Source: Bradyrhizobium barranii subsp. apii
GTDB taxonomy: Bacteria; Pseudomonadota; Alphaproteobacteria; Rhizobiales; Xanthobacteraceae
Length of the DNA: 64,000 nt
Direction: 5' to 3'
NCBI RefSeq assembly: GCF_011516635.5
Contig: NZ_CP096255.1
Coordinates: 3,532,501-3,596,500 of the forward strand
Position numbers and translations under genes: made by a program. The notes beneath the pieces are model-generated. The model was not told the origin of the DNA, did no database searches, and saw nothing but the letters and a program-made list of their open reading frames with translations. Shown here piece by piece: positions 44,185 to 52,904 of this stretch (position 1 is the stretch's first letter; the number at the start of each line of letters is the position of its first letter).

Positions 44185-44613
44185 GCGACGCACGTCCGTT
44201 GATGCGCGCAGCCGGTCGGCTCGTCCAGGTCGGCCGGCTGTTGAGAATGTCCCAGGGGGCAATGGCCGCCCTCTCGGAGCGGTCGTAAACGTGCGCTTTG
44301 GAATGCCCCTCGCGTAGGGGGCATGAATCGTCGCGTCGAATGAGCGAATTCGTCGGAGCGAGGGACTCGCCTCCAAGGTGCAACCGACCTCCGCACATCC
44401 CTTGATTTTGCACGATTGCCGTGGTATTGGCGCCGCATGATCAAATCGTCGCGCCATTTCAACCGCAACCACATGACCCGCTTCGGCTGGGCCGTGGAAG
44501 GAGTCGCGCGCTAGGAATTCGACGACGACATCTTTTCCACCAGGCCCCGCCGGCATCGGACGGGGCCTTTTGTTTGGCCTCGCTCCCTGCCGGCACAACA
44601 GCAGGAGCATCCG
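44185..44613. other. gene-free stretch with hairpin, possible tiny ORF and terminator
   Basis: The 429 bases contain an ATGCCCC/GGGGCAT hairpin (44303-44324), a 25-codon open frame (44437-44514, MIKSSRHFNRNHMTRFGWAV...) without a good ribosome-binding site, and a clear terminator at 44542-44575. The terminator implies a short transcript ending here that is neither of the flanking genes: the oxidoreductase stops 358 bases earlier. A small RNA or small protein is possible. Confidence 0.4.
44542..44575 (+). terminator. rho-independent terminator
   Basis: AGGCCCCG-(10)-CGGGGCCT stem with an inner CCGG-CAT-CGG pairing, followed by TTTGTTT. It lies upstream of the DUF1127 gene. Confidence 0.82.
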
Positions 44614-44889
44614 ATGCCACCCCAACAGACGAACATCTCATCCGAGATTGAGCGCGATGCCGCGAGGCTTCGCCTCGACCTCTCCATCGTCTTGAGACTG
44701 ATCAAGCGATACTGGTATGCGTTTCAGGAGCGGTGGCAGCGCCCAGGGATCGCATTGCAGGACCTGAGTGACAGGGAGCTGATGGATATCGGCTTGACGC
44801 GTAGCGAGATCGACTACATCTCGCCTGAACGCGCTATCGATACGCTGAGAGATCGCGCCACGGATCTTTGGAGGCGGGGCGTGATATAG
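44614..44889 (+). CDS. DUF1127 domain protein
   Basis: A 91-residue small protein. The C-terminal half carries the DUF1127 (YjiS-like) motif LQDLSDRELMDIGLTRSEID at about residues 49-68, preceded by a basic/aromatic helix (LRLIKRYWYAFQERWQR). DUF1127 proteins in alphaproteobacteria have been linked to RNA turnover and to phosphate and carbon metabolism. The specific role here is unknown. AGGAG lies 7 bases before the ATG. A diverged paralogue is at 50255-50506. Confidence 0.88.
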   Translation: MPPQQTNISSEIERDAARLRLDLSIVLRLIKRYWYAFQERWQRPGIALQDLSDRELMDIGLTRSEIDYISPERAIDTLRDRATDLWRRGVI

Positions 44890-45172
44890 GTGATCAACCG
44901 TCAGAAGCGGAGATACGCTTTGCGAACAAGCGGCAGTCAGCGCGACTACTTTGTAGGAGTGCACCGCGGGACGAGTTCGGCAACTATCGTGCCATCAACC
45001 GGACCGTTCCTCACAGGGAAATGACCGGGCTGCGGCGTTTTCGTCGCATCCCGCTCTGACAGGCGAGGCGCCGGGCGAGTCTTCGCGGCCTGTGCCCGCC
45101 TAAAGCCGTTTGCCTTGCCACTTTTTCCACGGCAATATGCCCGCAAAACAACCATGAGGACGGGATAAGAAA

Positions 45173-47482
45173 ATGGCGGCTCCCATCAAGTTCGGCGTTG
45201 GCCAAAGCGTGCTGCGCAAGGAGGATGACGCGCTCATCCGCGGCAAGGGCCGCTATACCGATGATTATGCGCCGCAGGCCGCGCTTCGCTGCCTGATGCT
45301 GCGCTCGCCGCACGCGCATGCCAAGTACACCATCGATGCGAGCCGGGCCCGTACGCTGCCGGGCGTTGCGCTGATCCTGACCGCCGATGATGTCAAGGAT
45401 CTCGGCAATCTGCCCTGCCTGTTCAATCTCGAGACCGATCCCTTCACCGGCCCGCCTTACCCGATCCTCGCCAAGGACGAGGTGCGCCATGTCGGCGATT
45501 CCATCGCCTTCGTGGTCGCCGAGACCATCGACCAGGCCCGCGACGCGATCGAGGCGATCGAGGTCAAATGGAGCCCGCTGCCGGCGGTGACAGGCGTCGT
45601 CAACGCCGTCAAGAAGGGCGCGCCGCAGGTCTGGCCGGACAAGGCCGGCAACGTGCTGTTCGACGTCTCGATCGGCGACAAGGCGGCGACCGAGGCTGCC
45701 TTTGCGAAGGCGCATGCGGTGGCCGAAATCAACATCGTCAATCCGCGCGTCGTCGCGAGCTTCATGGAGGCGCGCGCGGCGGTTTGCGAATACGACGCCA
45801 AGCGCGATCATCTGACGCTAACCGTCGGCAGCCAGGGCAGCCACCGCCTTCGCGACATCCTCTGCCAGAACGTGCTCAACATCCCGACCGAGAAGATGCG
45901 GGTGATCTGCCCCGACGTCGGCGGCGGGTTCGGCACCAAGCTGTTTCCGTACCGCGAATACGCCTTGATGGCGGTCGCTGCGCGGCAGCTCAAGAAAGCG
46001 GTGAAATGGGCGGCCGACCGCACCGAGCACTTCATGGGCGACGCGCAGGGCCGCGACAACGTCACCACTGCCAAGATGGCGCTGGCCGAGGACGGCAAAT
46101 TCCTCGCGATGGATTGCGACCTGATGGGCGACATGGGCGCGTATCTGTCGACCTTCGGCCCCTACATTCCCCATGGCGGTGCCGGCATGCTGCCGGGCCT
46201 CTACGACATCCAGGCCTTCCACTGCCGGGTGCGCACCATCTTCACCAACAGCGTGCCGGTCGATGCCTATCGGGGCGCGGGCCGTCCCGAGGCGGCCTAT
46301 GTGATCGAGCGTCTGGTGGACGCGTGCGCGCGAAAACTCGACATGACGCCGGACGCCATCCGCCGCAAGAATTTCATTCAGCCGAAGGCGCTGCCGTACA
46401 AGACCGCAACGGGCAAGGTCTATGATTCCGGCGATTTCGCCGCGCATCTCAAGCGCGCGATGGAGATCGGCGAGTGGAAGGAGTTTCCCAAGCGCGCCAA
46501 GGCGGCCAAGAAAAATGGCCTGATCCGCGGCATCGGCCTTGCGAGCTATGTCGAGATCTGCGGCGTGATGGGCGAGGAGACCGCCAATGTGCGGCTCGAT
46601 CCCAACGGCGACGTCACCGTCCTGATCGGCACACAGTCGAGCGGGCAGGGCCACCAGACGGCTTATGCGCAGATCGTCGCCGAGCAGTTCGGCCTGCCCC
46701 CGGAGCGCGTGCACGTGCGCCAGGGCGACACCGACGAGATCGCCACGGGGCTCGGCACCGGCGGCTCGGCCTCGATCCCGTCAGGCGGCGTCAGCGTCGA
46801 GCGCGCCACGCGCGAGCTTGGGCAGAAGCTGAAGGAGATCGCGGCGCAGGCGCTGGAAGCCAGTGCCGGCGACCTCGAGCTCTCCGACGGCGTGGTGCGG
46901 ATCGCCGGCACCGACCGTTCGATGTCGTTCGCCGATCTCGCCAAGCGCGGGAGCGCCGATCCATCGAAGCTTAACGGCAGCGCGACCTTTGCCAGCGCCG
47001 ACGGCACCTATCCGAACGGCACGCATCTGGCGGAAGTCGAGATCGATCCGGCCACCGGCATCATCAAGATCGTCAACTACGTGATCGTCGACGATTTCGG
47101 CAAGACGCTCAATCCGCTGCTTTTGGCGGGCCAGGTGCATGGCGGCGCCATGCAGGGTATCGGCCAGGCGCTGATGGAGCAGGTGGTCTACGGCGCCACT
47201 GACGGGCAACTGATCACCGCGACCTTCATGGACTACGCGCTGCCGCGCGCGGCGGATGGTCCGGACTTCGTGTTCGAGACCAGCAACGTTCCCTGCACGA
47301 CCAATCCGCTGGGCGTGAAGGGGGCGGGCGAGGCCGGCGCGATCGGCTCCTGTCCGGCCGTCGTCAACGCCATCGTCGACGGGCTCTGGCGCGAATACAA
47401 GATCGACCACATCGACATGCCGGCCACCCCGGAGCGGGTGTGGATCGCCGTCAACGAGCACCACCGCCGTCACAGCCTTTAA
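45173..47482 (+). CDS. xanthine dehydrogenase/CoxL family molybdopterin-binding subunit
   Basis: A 769-residue molybdenum hydroxylase large subunit. The opening GVGQSVLRKEDDALIRGKGR is typical of CoxL-type chains. GGGFGTKLFPYREYALMA near 245 and YRGAGRPEAAYVIERL near 366 bind the molybdopterin cofactor, and GVKGAGEAGAIGSCPAVVNA near 722 holds the catalytic glutamate. The active-site loop reads AYRGAGR, not the AYRCSFR of true form I CO dehydrogenase, so this is a form II/aldehyde-oxidase-like enzyme of unknown substrate. No FAD or 2Fe-2S subunit gene is adjacent, so partners must be elsewhere. A cytochrome c gene follows. Confidence 0.92.
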   Translation: MAAPIKFGVGQSVLRKEDDALIRGKGRYTDDYAPQAALRCLMLRSPHAHAKYTIDASRARTLPGVALILTADDVKDLGNLPCLFNLETDPFTGPPYPILAKDEVRHVGDSIAFVVAETIDQARDAIEAIEVKWSPLPAVTGVVNAVKKGAPQVWPDKAGNVLFDVSIGDKAATEAAFAKAHAVAEINIVNPRVVASFMEARAAVCEYDAKRDHLTLTVGSQGSHRLRDILCQNVLNIPTEKMRVICPDVGGGFGTKLFPYREYALMAVAARQLKKAVKWAADRTEHFMGDAQGRDNVTTAKMALAEDGKFLAMDCDLMGDMGAYLSTFGPYIPHGGAGMLPGLYDIQAFHCRVRTIFTNSVPVDAYRGAGRPEAAYVIERLVDACARKLDMTPDAIRRKNFIQPKALPYKTATGKVYDSGDFAAHLKRAMEIGEWKEFPKRAKAAKKNGLIRGIGLASYVEICGVMGEETANVRLDPNGDVTVLIGTQSSGQGHQTAYAQIVAEQFGLPPERVHVRQGDTDEIATGLGTGGSASIPSGGVSVERATRELGQKLKEIAAQALEASAGDLELSDGVVRIAGTDRSMSFADLAKRGSADPSKLNGSATFASADGTYPNGTHLAEVEIDPATGIIKIVNYVIVDDFGKTLNPLLLAGQVHGGAMQGIGQALMEQVVYGATDGQLITATFMDYALPRAADGPDFVFETSNVPCTTNPLGVKGAGEAGAIGSCPAVVNAIVDGLWREYKIDHIDMPATPERVWIAVNEHHRRHSL

Positions 47483-47613
47483 TCTCGAGCTCGACCAAAT
47501 AATCCATAGTGCGACGATCTATCGCCGCGCTTTGGATGGAATGAACTCTGCCAATCGGTGTTGGCCCAATGTGGGGTCAGCACGATCCTGTCTCAGGGAA
47601 AGGGATTTTGCGA

Positions 47614-48060
47614 ATGAAGCGAGTGTTGGTTGTTGGGGGCGCGCTGCTGCTCGGCATGGGCGCGGTTTGGGCGCAGCAGGACTCCGTCAAGGAGGTCCAG
47701 ACCCTCATGAAGGGCAACGGCAAGAACGCCGGCGCGGTTGCGGCGATCGTCAAGGGCGAGAAGCCTTACGACCAGGCCACGGTGGATAGCGCGCTGGCGC
47801 AGTTCGCGGATACTGCCAAGAAGCTGCCGAACCTGTTCCCGGCGAGCGCAAAGGGCCAGAAGCCCGAGGGCGACTACAGCGCCTCGCCGAAGATCTGGGA
47901 GGACAAGGCCGGCTTCGACGCCAAGATCGCAAGCTTCGCCAAGGTCGTCGGCGAGGCCAAGGGCAAGATCAAGGACCTGGATTCGCTCAAGGCGACTTTT
48001 CCCGCGGTCGGCAAGGAATGCGGCGGCTGCCACGAGACCTTTCGTGTGAAGAACAGCTGA
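47614..48060 (+). CDS. class II cytochrome c (c' / c-556 type)
   Basis: A 148-residue periplasmic cytochrome. It has a signal peptide (MKRVLVVGGALLLGMGAVWA) and a four-helix-bundle pattern with the single heme motif CGGCH near the C-terminus (ECGGCHETFRVKNS), the arrangement of the c'/c-556 class. It could accept electrons from a periplasmic or membrane enzyme, or bind NO. It lies 131 bases downstream of the CoxL-like gene on the same strand; a functional link is possible but not shown. A strong terminator follows. The start at 47614 opens the signal peptide. Confidence 0.93.
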   Translation: MKRVLVVGGALLLGMGAVWAQQDSVKEVQTLMKGNGKNAGAVAAIVKGEKPYDQATVDSALAQFADTAKKLPNLFPASAKGQKPEGDYSASPKIWEDKAGFDAKIASFAKVVGEAKGKIKDLDSLKATFPAVGKECGGCHETFRVKNS

Positions 48061-48080
48061 CGCGGAGTCGGCAAAAAGTG

Positions 48081-48111
48081 AGGGCGGATGCGCACGGCAT
48101 CCGCCCTTTTT
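48081..48111 (+). terminator. terminator after the cytochrome gene
   Basis: AGGGCGGATGC-GCACG-GCATCCGCCCT hairpin followed by TTTT, about 20 bases after the stop codon. The stem is perfect. Confidence 0.92.
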
Positions 48112-48195
48112 GCGTTGTGTGCGGGCGCCTCGGTTGACTCGTACGCGTTTTCGGTCGGACGCGCATCTGGGCGGATCGAAGGCGAGCGCAATTGC

Positions 48196-48465
48196 TCAGC
48201 CGGCTCCCGAAGCTTTTCGAGCGGCAGGCTTGCGAGTCTCTTTTTCGAGTAACCACCCCAAAGCCTTCGCTGGGTTCAACCAGCGCACCTCATCGATCTG
48301 TTCGGCGAGCGTCAGCGCATGAACGGTCAGTACCTCAATGTCCTGAGGATTGACGTCCGCCTTTTCCAGCACGTGTATGCACCGGTTGATCGCCGCCAGA
48401 TCGAGCTGAAGTTGCTCGACACTTGAGTGGTGATGTTTGGCCCCCACGACTTTCCATGGTCTCAT
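48196..48465 (-). CDS. small hypothetical protein
   Basis: An 89-residue product starting MRPWKVVGAKHHHSSVEQLQ. Residues 15-50 look like a long helix with hydrophobic heptads (VEQLQLDLAAINRCIHVLEK), and the C-terminus is lysine- and arginine-rich (EKETRKPAARKASGAG). No family is recognised. The open frame extends upstream to 48609, but that part has poor coding character, so 48465 is preferred. The basic tail may suggest nucleic acid binding, which is speculation. Confidence 0.5.
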   Translation of the reverse strand: MRPWKVVGAKHHHSSVEQLQLDLAAINRCIHVLEKADVNPQDIEVLTVHALTLAEQIDEVRWLNPAKALGWLLEKETRKPAARKASGAG

Positions 48466-48843
48466 TGCGCGCACTTTTTTCTCCCCATACGCGGTCACGC
48501 CTTCGTGAGTGCAGTTTGTGGCGGCAACACGAAAATGGATGGACGGAATCGGGGATGTTTGCGGGCGGCCCGTCAAAGGTAGGGCAGCAGCGGGGGAGGC
48601 TTGGACCATTGCGTTGAGGTGCCTCGGTTACCGAGGCATCGATTCGTCGAACCACACCAAGGGCAAAATTTGTTTGCGAGGCCTGGCTGATCGCTGTCGG
48701 GGCGCCACGTATGAGCTTATCTTCAACCGCAGCCGCTGCGACGTTGACGAGAGTTGTCGGATGCAGGCGCATCCGAGTCGTGTGCTTCGATCGCAGAGTT
48801 CCAATTCGCGGCGAGAATCTGAATCAAAACAGCGAGGCAGGCC
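48466..48843. other. gene-free stretch
   Basis: No convincing gene in 378 bases. The only clear structure is a perfect TGCCTCGG-TTA-CCGAGGCA hairpin at 48620-48638 with no T-run. The promoter of the PLP enzyme downstream is presumably here. Confidence 0.4.
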
Positions 48844-50127
48844 ATGGTCAAACCGTTCCCGTCGAAGACGCACATCGGCAACCATATGCTGCATCCTGAA
48901 ACGCTGATGCTGACCTATGGCTACGATCCGCAATTGTCGGAAGGCGCGATCAAGCCGCCGGTGTTCCTGACCTCCACCTTCGTGTTCAAGACGGCCGACG
49001 ACGGGCAGGACTTCTTCGATTTCGTCGCCGGCCGGCGTGAGCCGCCGGAAGGGATGGGCGCGGGGCTGGTCTATTCGCGCTTCAATCACCCCAACAGCGA
49101 AATCGTCGAGGACAGGCTCGCGATCTACGAGCGCACCGAGAGCTGCGCGCTGTTCTCATCCGGCATGGCGGCGATTGCAACCACGATCCTGGCGTTCGTC
49201 CGCCCCGGCGACGTCATTCTGCACTCCCAGCCGCTCTATGGCGGGACGGAAACCCTGCTGACGAACACGCTTGCGCGCCTGTCGATCGGCGCCGTCGGCT
49301 TCGCCGATGGCGTTGATGAAGCGGCGGTCAGCCAGGCCTCGGAGGAGGCCATGCGCAAGGGCCGGGTCTCGATGATTCTGATCGAAACTCCGGCCAACCC
49401 GACCAACGGGCTGGTCGACGTCGCGATGATGCGCCGTGTCGCCGACGCCATCGGCAAGACCCAGGGACACATTCCGATCATCGCCTGCGACAATACGCTG
49501 CTCGGTCCGGTGTTTCAGCGGCCGATCGAGCATGGTGCGGACATTTCCCTGTACTCGCTCACGAAATATGTCGGCGGTCATTCGGACCTGATCGCGGGTG
49601 CCGCGCTCGGCGCGAAGGCGATCGTGAAGGGCATCAAGGCGCTCCGGGGCGCGATCGGCACCCAGCTCGATCCGCATTCCTGCTGGATGATCAACCGCTC
49701 GCTCGAGACGCTGAGCCTGCGCATGGAAAAGGCCGACAGCAACGCGCGCCTCGTCGCGGACTATTTGCGCGATCACCCCAAGGTGGCCAAGGTTCACTAC
49801 CTCGGCCATCTCGAGAAGGCTTCGCCGGCCGGAATGGTGTTTGCGCGGCAATGCCTGGGGGCGGGCTCCACCTTCTCGTTCGACATCGTCGGCGGCAAGG
49901 ACGCGGCGGTGAAATTCCTCAACGCGCTGCAAATCCTCAAGCTGGCGGTGAGTCTCGGTGGAACGGAGTCGCTTGCGAGCCTGCCCGCAACCATGACTCA
50001 TTCCGGCGTTCCCGCCGACATCCGCCGGAAAATCGGTGTGCTCGATTCCACGATCCGGCTGTCGATCGGCATCGAAAACCCGACGGACCTGATCGCCGAT
50101 CTCGCGCAGGCGCTGAACGCGGCTTGA
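48844..50127 (+). CDS. cystathionine gamma-synthase family PLP enzyme
   Basis: A 427-residue Cys/Met-metabolism PLP enzyme. [20 protein letters not shown] near 43, [17 protein letters not shown] near 77 (active-site Tyr and Arg), [12 protein letters not shown] near 104, and the Schiff-base lysine in [15 protein letters not shown] near 240, followed by [16 protein letters not shown] near 378. The family covers cystathionine synthases and lyases and methionine gamma-lyase; the longer insertion [14 protein letters not shown] marks a separate alphaproteobacterial subgroup whose substrate is uncertain. The ribosome-binding site CAGG before ATG 48844 is weak. Confidence 0.9.
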   Translation: MVKPFPSKTHIGNHMLHPETLMLTYGYDPQLSEGAIKPPVFLTSTFVFKTADDGQDFFDFVAGRREPPEGMGAGLVYSRFNHPNSEIVEDRLAIYERTESCALFSSGMAAIATTILAFVRPGDVILHSQPLYGGTETLLTNTLARLSIGAVGFADGVDEAAVSQASEEAMRKGRVSMILIETPANPTNGLVDVAMMRRVADAIGKTQGHIPIIACDNTLLGPVFQRPIEHGADISLYSLTKYVGGHSDLIAGAALGAKAIVKGIKALRGAIGTQLDPHSCWMINRSLETLSLRMEKADSNARLVADYLRDHPKVAKVHYLGHLEKASPAGMVFARQCLGAGSTFSFDIVGGKDAAVKFLNALQILKLAVSLGGTESLASLPATMTHSGVPADIRRKIGVLDSTIRLSIGIENPTDLIADLAQALNAA

Positions 50128-50254
50128 AGGCGTAGCCCGGACATTGCCGAACCCAAGCAACGCAATGAGGTCGGCCATGCCGCCGCTCGCGCGAGCCAAG
50201 GTGCCAAGCCGTTGGTCAGGCTGGTATCCCCTGGCAGGTCGAATGGCTCCGGAC

Positions 50255-50506
50255 TTACGCTCCGCGCGAATGGCTCACGATGTCTCGAGGGTCGATATCG
50301 CGGCTGGAGGCAACGTAGTCGATCTCGCCGCGCGTCGTGCCGATGTCCATCAACTCCCGGTCACTCAAGCCGGACAACGTGCCGCGCAATCTCTGGCGAT
50401 CGCGACTTGCCTGAAAGACATCCCAGTACTTCCGGATCAGGCTGCGGACATGCCGGGACGATATGGACGCCCGTTCCGGCCACATTGTACCTTGGATCAG
50501 GGTCAT
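50255..50506 (-). CDS. DUF1127 domain protein
   Basis: An 83-residue paralogue of the protein at 44614-44889. LIRKYWDVFQASRDRQ is followed by LSGLSDRELMDIGTTRGEID, the DUF1127 core, at about residues 44-63. The start may be 50506 or the second Met at 50485, which has AAGG 5 bases upstream. It is divergent from the CadC-like regulator gene, 170 bases away. The function is unknown; members often act in RNA turnover or stress adaptation. Confidence 0.85.
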   Translation of the reverse strand: MTLIQGTMWPERASISSRHVRSLIRKYWDVFQASRDRQRLRGTLSGLSDRELMDIGTTRGEIDYVASSRDIDPRDIVSHSRGA

Positions 50507-50676
50507 TGCAGTGTCTTCGGAGGGGGTTTTACACCCCGAGAAGGTGCCCGAAGACCGACGCGCGTGCTTGACCGACAGCTTACATTTTTCCTACCGGCAG
50601 CTTATTCTTGCGACGTCCAGCGGGCCCAAAAGCCCACCCCGGTCGCCCCGGAGGGCTCACCCAAGGGATTCGCACC

Positions 50677-52245
50677 GTGCGCTATCTCTTTGAGGAGTAT
50701 GCATTCGACGCCGGTCGGCGAGAGCTGCATCGCGGAGCGGATCGGATCTCAGTTACGCCACTGGTGTTCGATCTCCTCGATTACCTGATCCGCAATCGGG
50801 AGCGCGTCGTAGGCAAGGATGAACTCATCGATGCCATTTGGCAGGGACGCTGCGTGTCCGATGCTGCGCTGACGACCCGCCTCAACAGTGCGCGATGCGC
50901 GATCGGGGATTCTGGCGAAGAGCAGCGGCTGATAAGAACACTGCCACGCAGAGGCTTCCGCTTCGTGGGTCAGGTCCGGGAAACGCTTGCCGCCGAGGGC
51001 GCAGCGGCCGCCGACGGCGGAGCCGAGACGCCGAAACCTGCGCTCTCGCTCCCCGACAAACCCTCGATCGCGGTCCTTCCATTCGCTAACCTCTGCCCGG
51101 ATCCGGAGCAGGACTATTTTGCCGACGGTATGGTCGAGGACATCATTTCGGGACTGTCGCGTTCGAAGTCTCTTTTCGTCATCGCGCGACATTCGACTCT
51201 GGCCTACAAGGGCAGGGCGATCGACGTCAAACAGATCGGTCAGGAGCTGGGCGTTCGCTACGTGCTCGAAGGCAGTGTGCGCAAGGCCGGCAATCGAGTC
51301 CGAATCGCCGGTCAGTTGATCGACGCGGCGACCGGCCTGAATCTCTGGACGGACCGGTTTGACAGTGAGATCGAAGATCTTTTCGACCTGCAGGATCGGC
51401 TGACGAGCAGCGTCATCGGCGCAATCTCCCCGCGACTGGAGCGCGCCGAAATCGAGCGCGCCCAACGCAAACCCACCGACAACCTACAGGCCTACGACTA
51501 CTATCTCCGGGCGTTCGCCGCCTTCTTCAGATTCACGGAGGAGGCAAGCATCGAAGCTATGGAGCTCGCAAAGACGGCCCGCTGTATCGATCCGGAATTT
51601 GCGCGCGCATATGCGCTCGGCGCCCGTTGCTATGTCCTGAGGAATGTTTTCGACTGGATCACTGATGAAGCCCATGAACACAGTGAAGCCGCGCGGCTGG
51701 CGAGGCGGGCGGTCGAGCTTGACCCGAACGATCCGTCGGTGCTTGCTATGGCCGGACACGCGCTCTCCCAGGTGGCAGGCGAGGTCGAGGAAGGCGATGC
51801 TCTTCTCGTGCGCGCGATAAAGCTGGACCCAAACCTCGTCATCGCACGACATTGGAACGGTTGGAGCCAACTCTGGCTTGGTCGTGGTGACGCCGCAATC
51901 GAGCAATTCAACACCGCATTGCGTTTGAACCCGCTTCATCCGCATGGGGGCGCCAACGCCCAGACGGGCTTGGCTTACGCTCATTTTCTTGCTGACCGTC
52001 ATGATGACGCCTTGGCTTGCGCGGCAGCCGCCATCAGGCTGATACCGATCTTTCCGCCTGCGCAATTCATTATGGCGGCATGCCATGCGGCGTCAGACCG
52101 GGTTGGGGAAGCCCGGCGGATTTGCGACCGTGCGATGCAACTATGTCCCAATAAGCGTATCGATGCGTACACACGGCGATACCGCCGACGGGAAGATGTC
52201 GAAAAGCTGACGCAAGCGCTCCGGGTTGCCGGCATGCCGGAATGA
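50677..52245 (+). CDS. winged-helix / TolB-like / TPR regulator (CadC-type)
   Basis: A 522-residue protein in three parts. Residues 1-95 are an OmpR/CadC-type winged helix (VRYLFEEYAFDAGRRELHRG, then ISVTPLVFDLLDYLIRNRER). Residues 135-280 are the TolB-N/FlgO-like domain often fused to adenylate cyclases (IAVLPFANLCPDPEQDYFAD, then GVRYVLEGSVRKAGNRVRIA). Residues 290-510 hold TPR repeats (ARRAVELDPNDPSVLAMAGH, AIKLDPNLVIARHWNGWSQL). It likely binds DNA and senses an unknown signal. The GTG start at 50677 is chosen because AAGGGA lies 8 bases upstream and the family begins MRYLFE. No transmembrane helix is evident, unlike CadC itself. Confidence 0.9.
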   Translation: MRYLFEEYAFDAGRRELHRGADRISVTPLVFDLLDYLIRNRERVVGKDELIDAIWQGRCVSDAALTTRLNSARCAIGDSGEEQRLIRTLPRRGFRFVGQVRETLAAEGAAAADGGAETPKPALSLPDKPSIAVLPFANLCPDPEQDYFADGMVEDIISGLSRSKSLFVIARHSTLAYKGRAIDVKQIGQELGVRYVLEGSVRKAGNRVRIAGQLIDAATGLNLWTDRFDSEIEDLFDLQDRLTSSVIGAISPRLERAEIERAQRKPTDNLQAYDYYLRAFAAFFRFTEEASIEAMELAKTARCIDPEFARAYALGARCYVLRNVFDWITDEAHEHSEAARLARRAVELDPNDPSVLAMAGHALSQVAGEVEEGDALLVRAIKLDPNLVIARHWNGWSQLWLGRGDAAIEQFNTALRLNPLHPHGGANAQTGLAYAHFLADRHDDALACAAAAIRLIPIFPPAQFIMAACHAASDRVGEARRICDRAMQLCPNKRIDAYTRRYRRREDVEKLTQALRVAGMPE

Positions 52246-52280
52246 GCGTGCGCGGCCACCTCGCGGCGTGCGGAATCGAA

Positions 52281-52312
52281 AAGGCCGGACGCTCCCTCCG
52301 GCGTCCGGCCTT
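52281..52312. terminator. bidirectional terminator
   Basis: AAGGCCGGACGC-(8)-GCGTCCGGCCTT perfect 12-bp stem between the convergent CadC-like and CHRD genes. Confidence 0.88.
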
Positions 52313-52334
52313 CGCGTACGAAGCAGCCTTGAGG

Positions 52335-52751
52335 TTACTTCGTCACCTGGCCGCGGATCTCGCCGCCCGGATTGGCCGCGGTGTGGATGTTGACGTAGAG
52401 CTTGCCGGCGAGCAGATCAGCGGCCTGCGCATCGGTCAGCGTCGCCGAGCCCTCGACCGGGCTGGAGGTCGCATTCGGAATCGCGACCGCGACGCCGGCG
52501 TTCTTGCCGGCCTCGGCCGGCCCGTGGAAGTGAGCGGCCGTTGCCGGGCCGGACAGACCGGAATAGGTGACCTTCCAGGACAGCTTCTTGCTGGCGGCAT
52601 CATAGTCCAGATCGGCGGTTCCGGCGCCGCTGGTGGTGGTTGCTGGCACCTCGGATTTGCCGTCGAGCGTTGCTTTCAGCTTTTCGGCGCCGGCGGGGGC
52701 TGCAAAAGCTGCGGCGCCCAGCGCGACCATGGCGATGACGGTCTTGTTCAT
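52335..52751 (-). CDS. CHRD domain exported protein
   Basis: A 138-residue periplasmic or secreted protein. It has a signal peptide (MNKTVIAMVALGAAAFAAPA, cleavage after AGA), followed by one CHRD domain: KLKATLDGKSEVPATTTSGA, the HFHGPAEAGKNAGV segment and a C-terminal LYVNIHTAANPGGEIRGQV, the family hallmark. CHRD proteins are exported and of unclear function; some bind metals. GGGAG before the ATG at 52751 fixes the start. It is divergent from the diheme cytochrome gene. Confidence 0.93.
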   Translation of the reverse strand: MNKTVIAMVALGAAAFAAPAGAEKLKATLDGKSEVPATTTSGAGTADLDYDAASKKLSWKVTYSGLSGPATAAHFHGPAEAGKNAGVAVAIPNATSSPVEGSATLTDAQAADLLAGKLYVNIHTAANPGGEIRGQVTK

Positions 52752-52904
52752 GACATTCTCCCTGAGGCCTCGTTGGCCTGCCAAACTTCCAACATTGGCC
52801 GTTTCAGTTTATTCCCGTTTCCGGCCGGGGCGGGCTAAATTCTTCGTGGCTGGAGCCGCGTGGACATCGGTCATAGGTTCGCGGCAAGCAATGAATGGAT
52901 CTGC

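Noticed and set aside
45173..47482. True (form I) CO dehydrogenase large subunit
   Set aside because: The active-site loop lacks the AYRCSFR cysteine motif and the other two subunits are missing.
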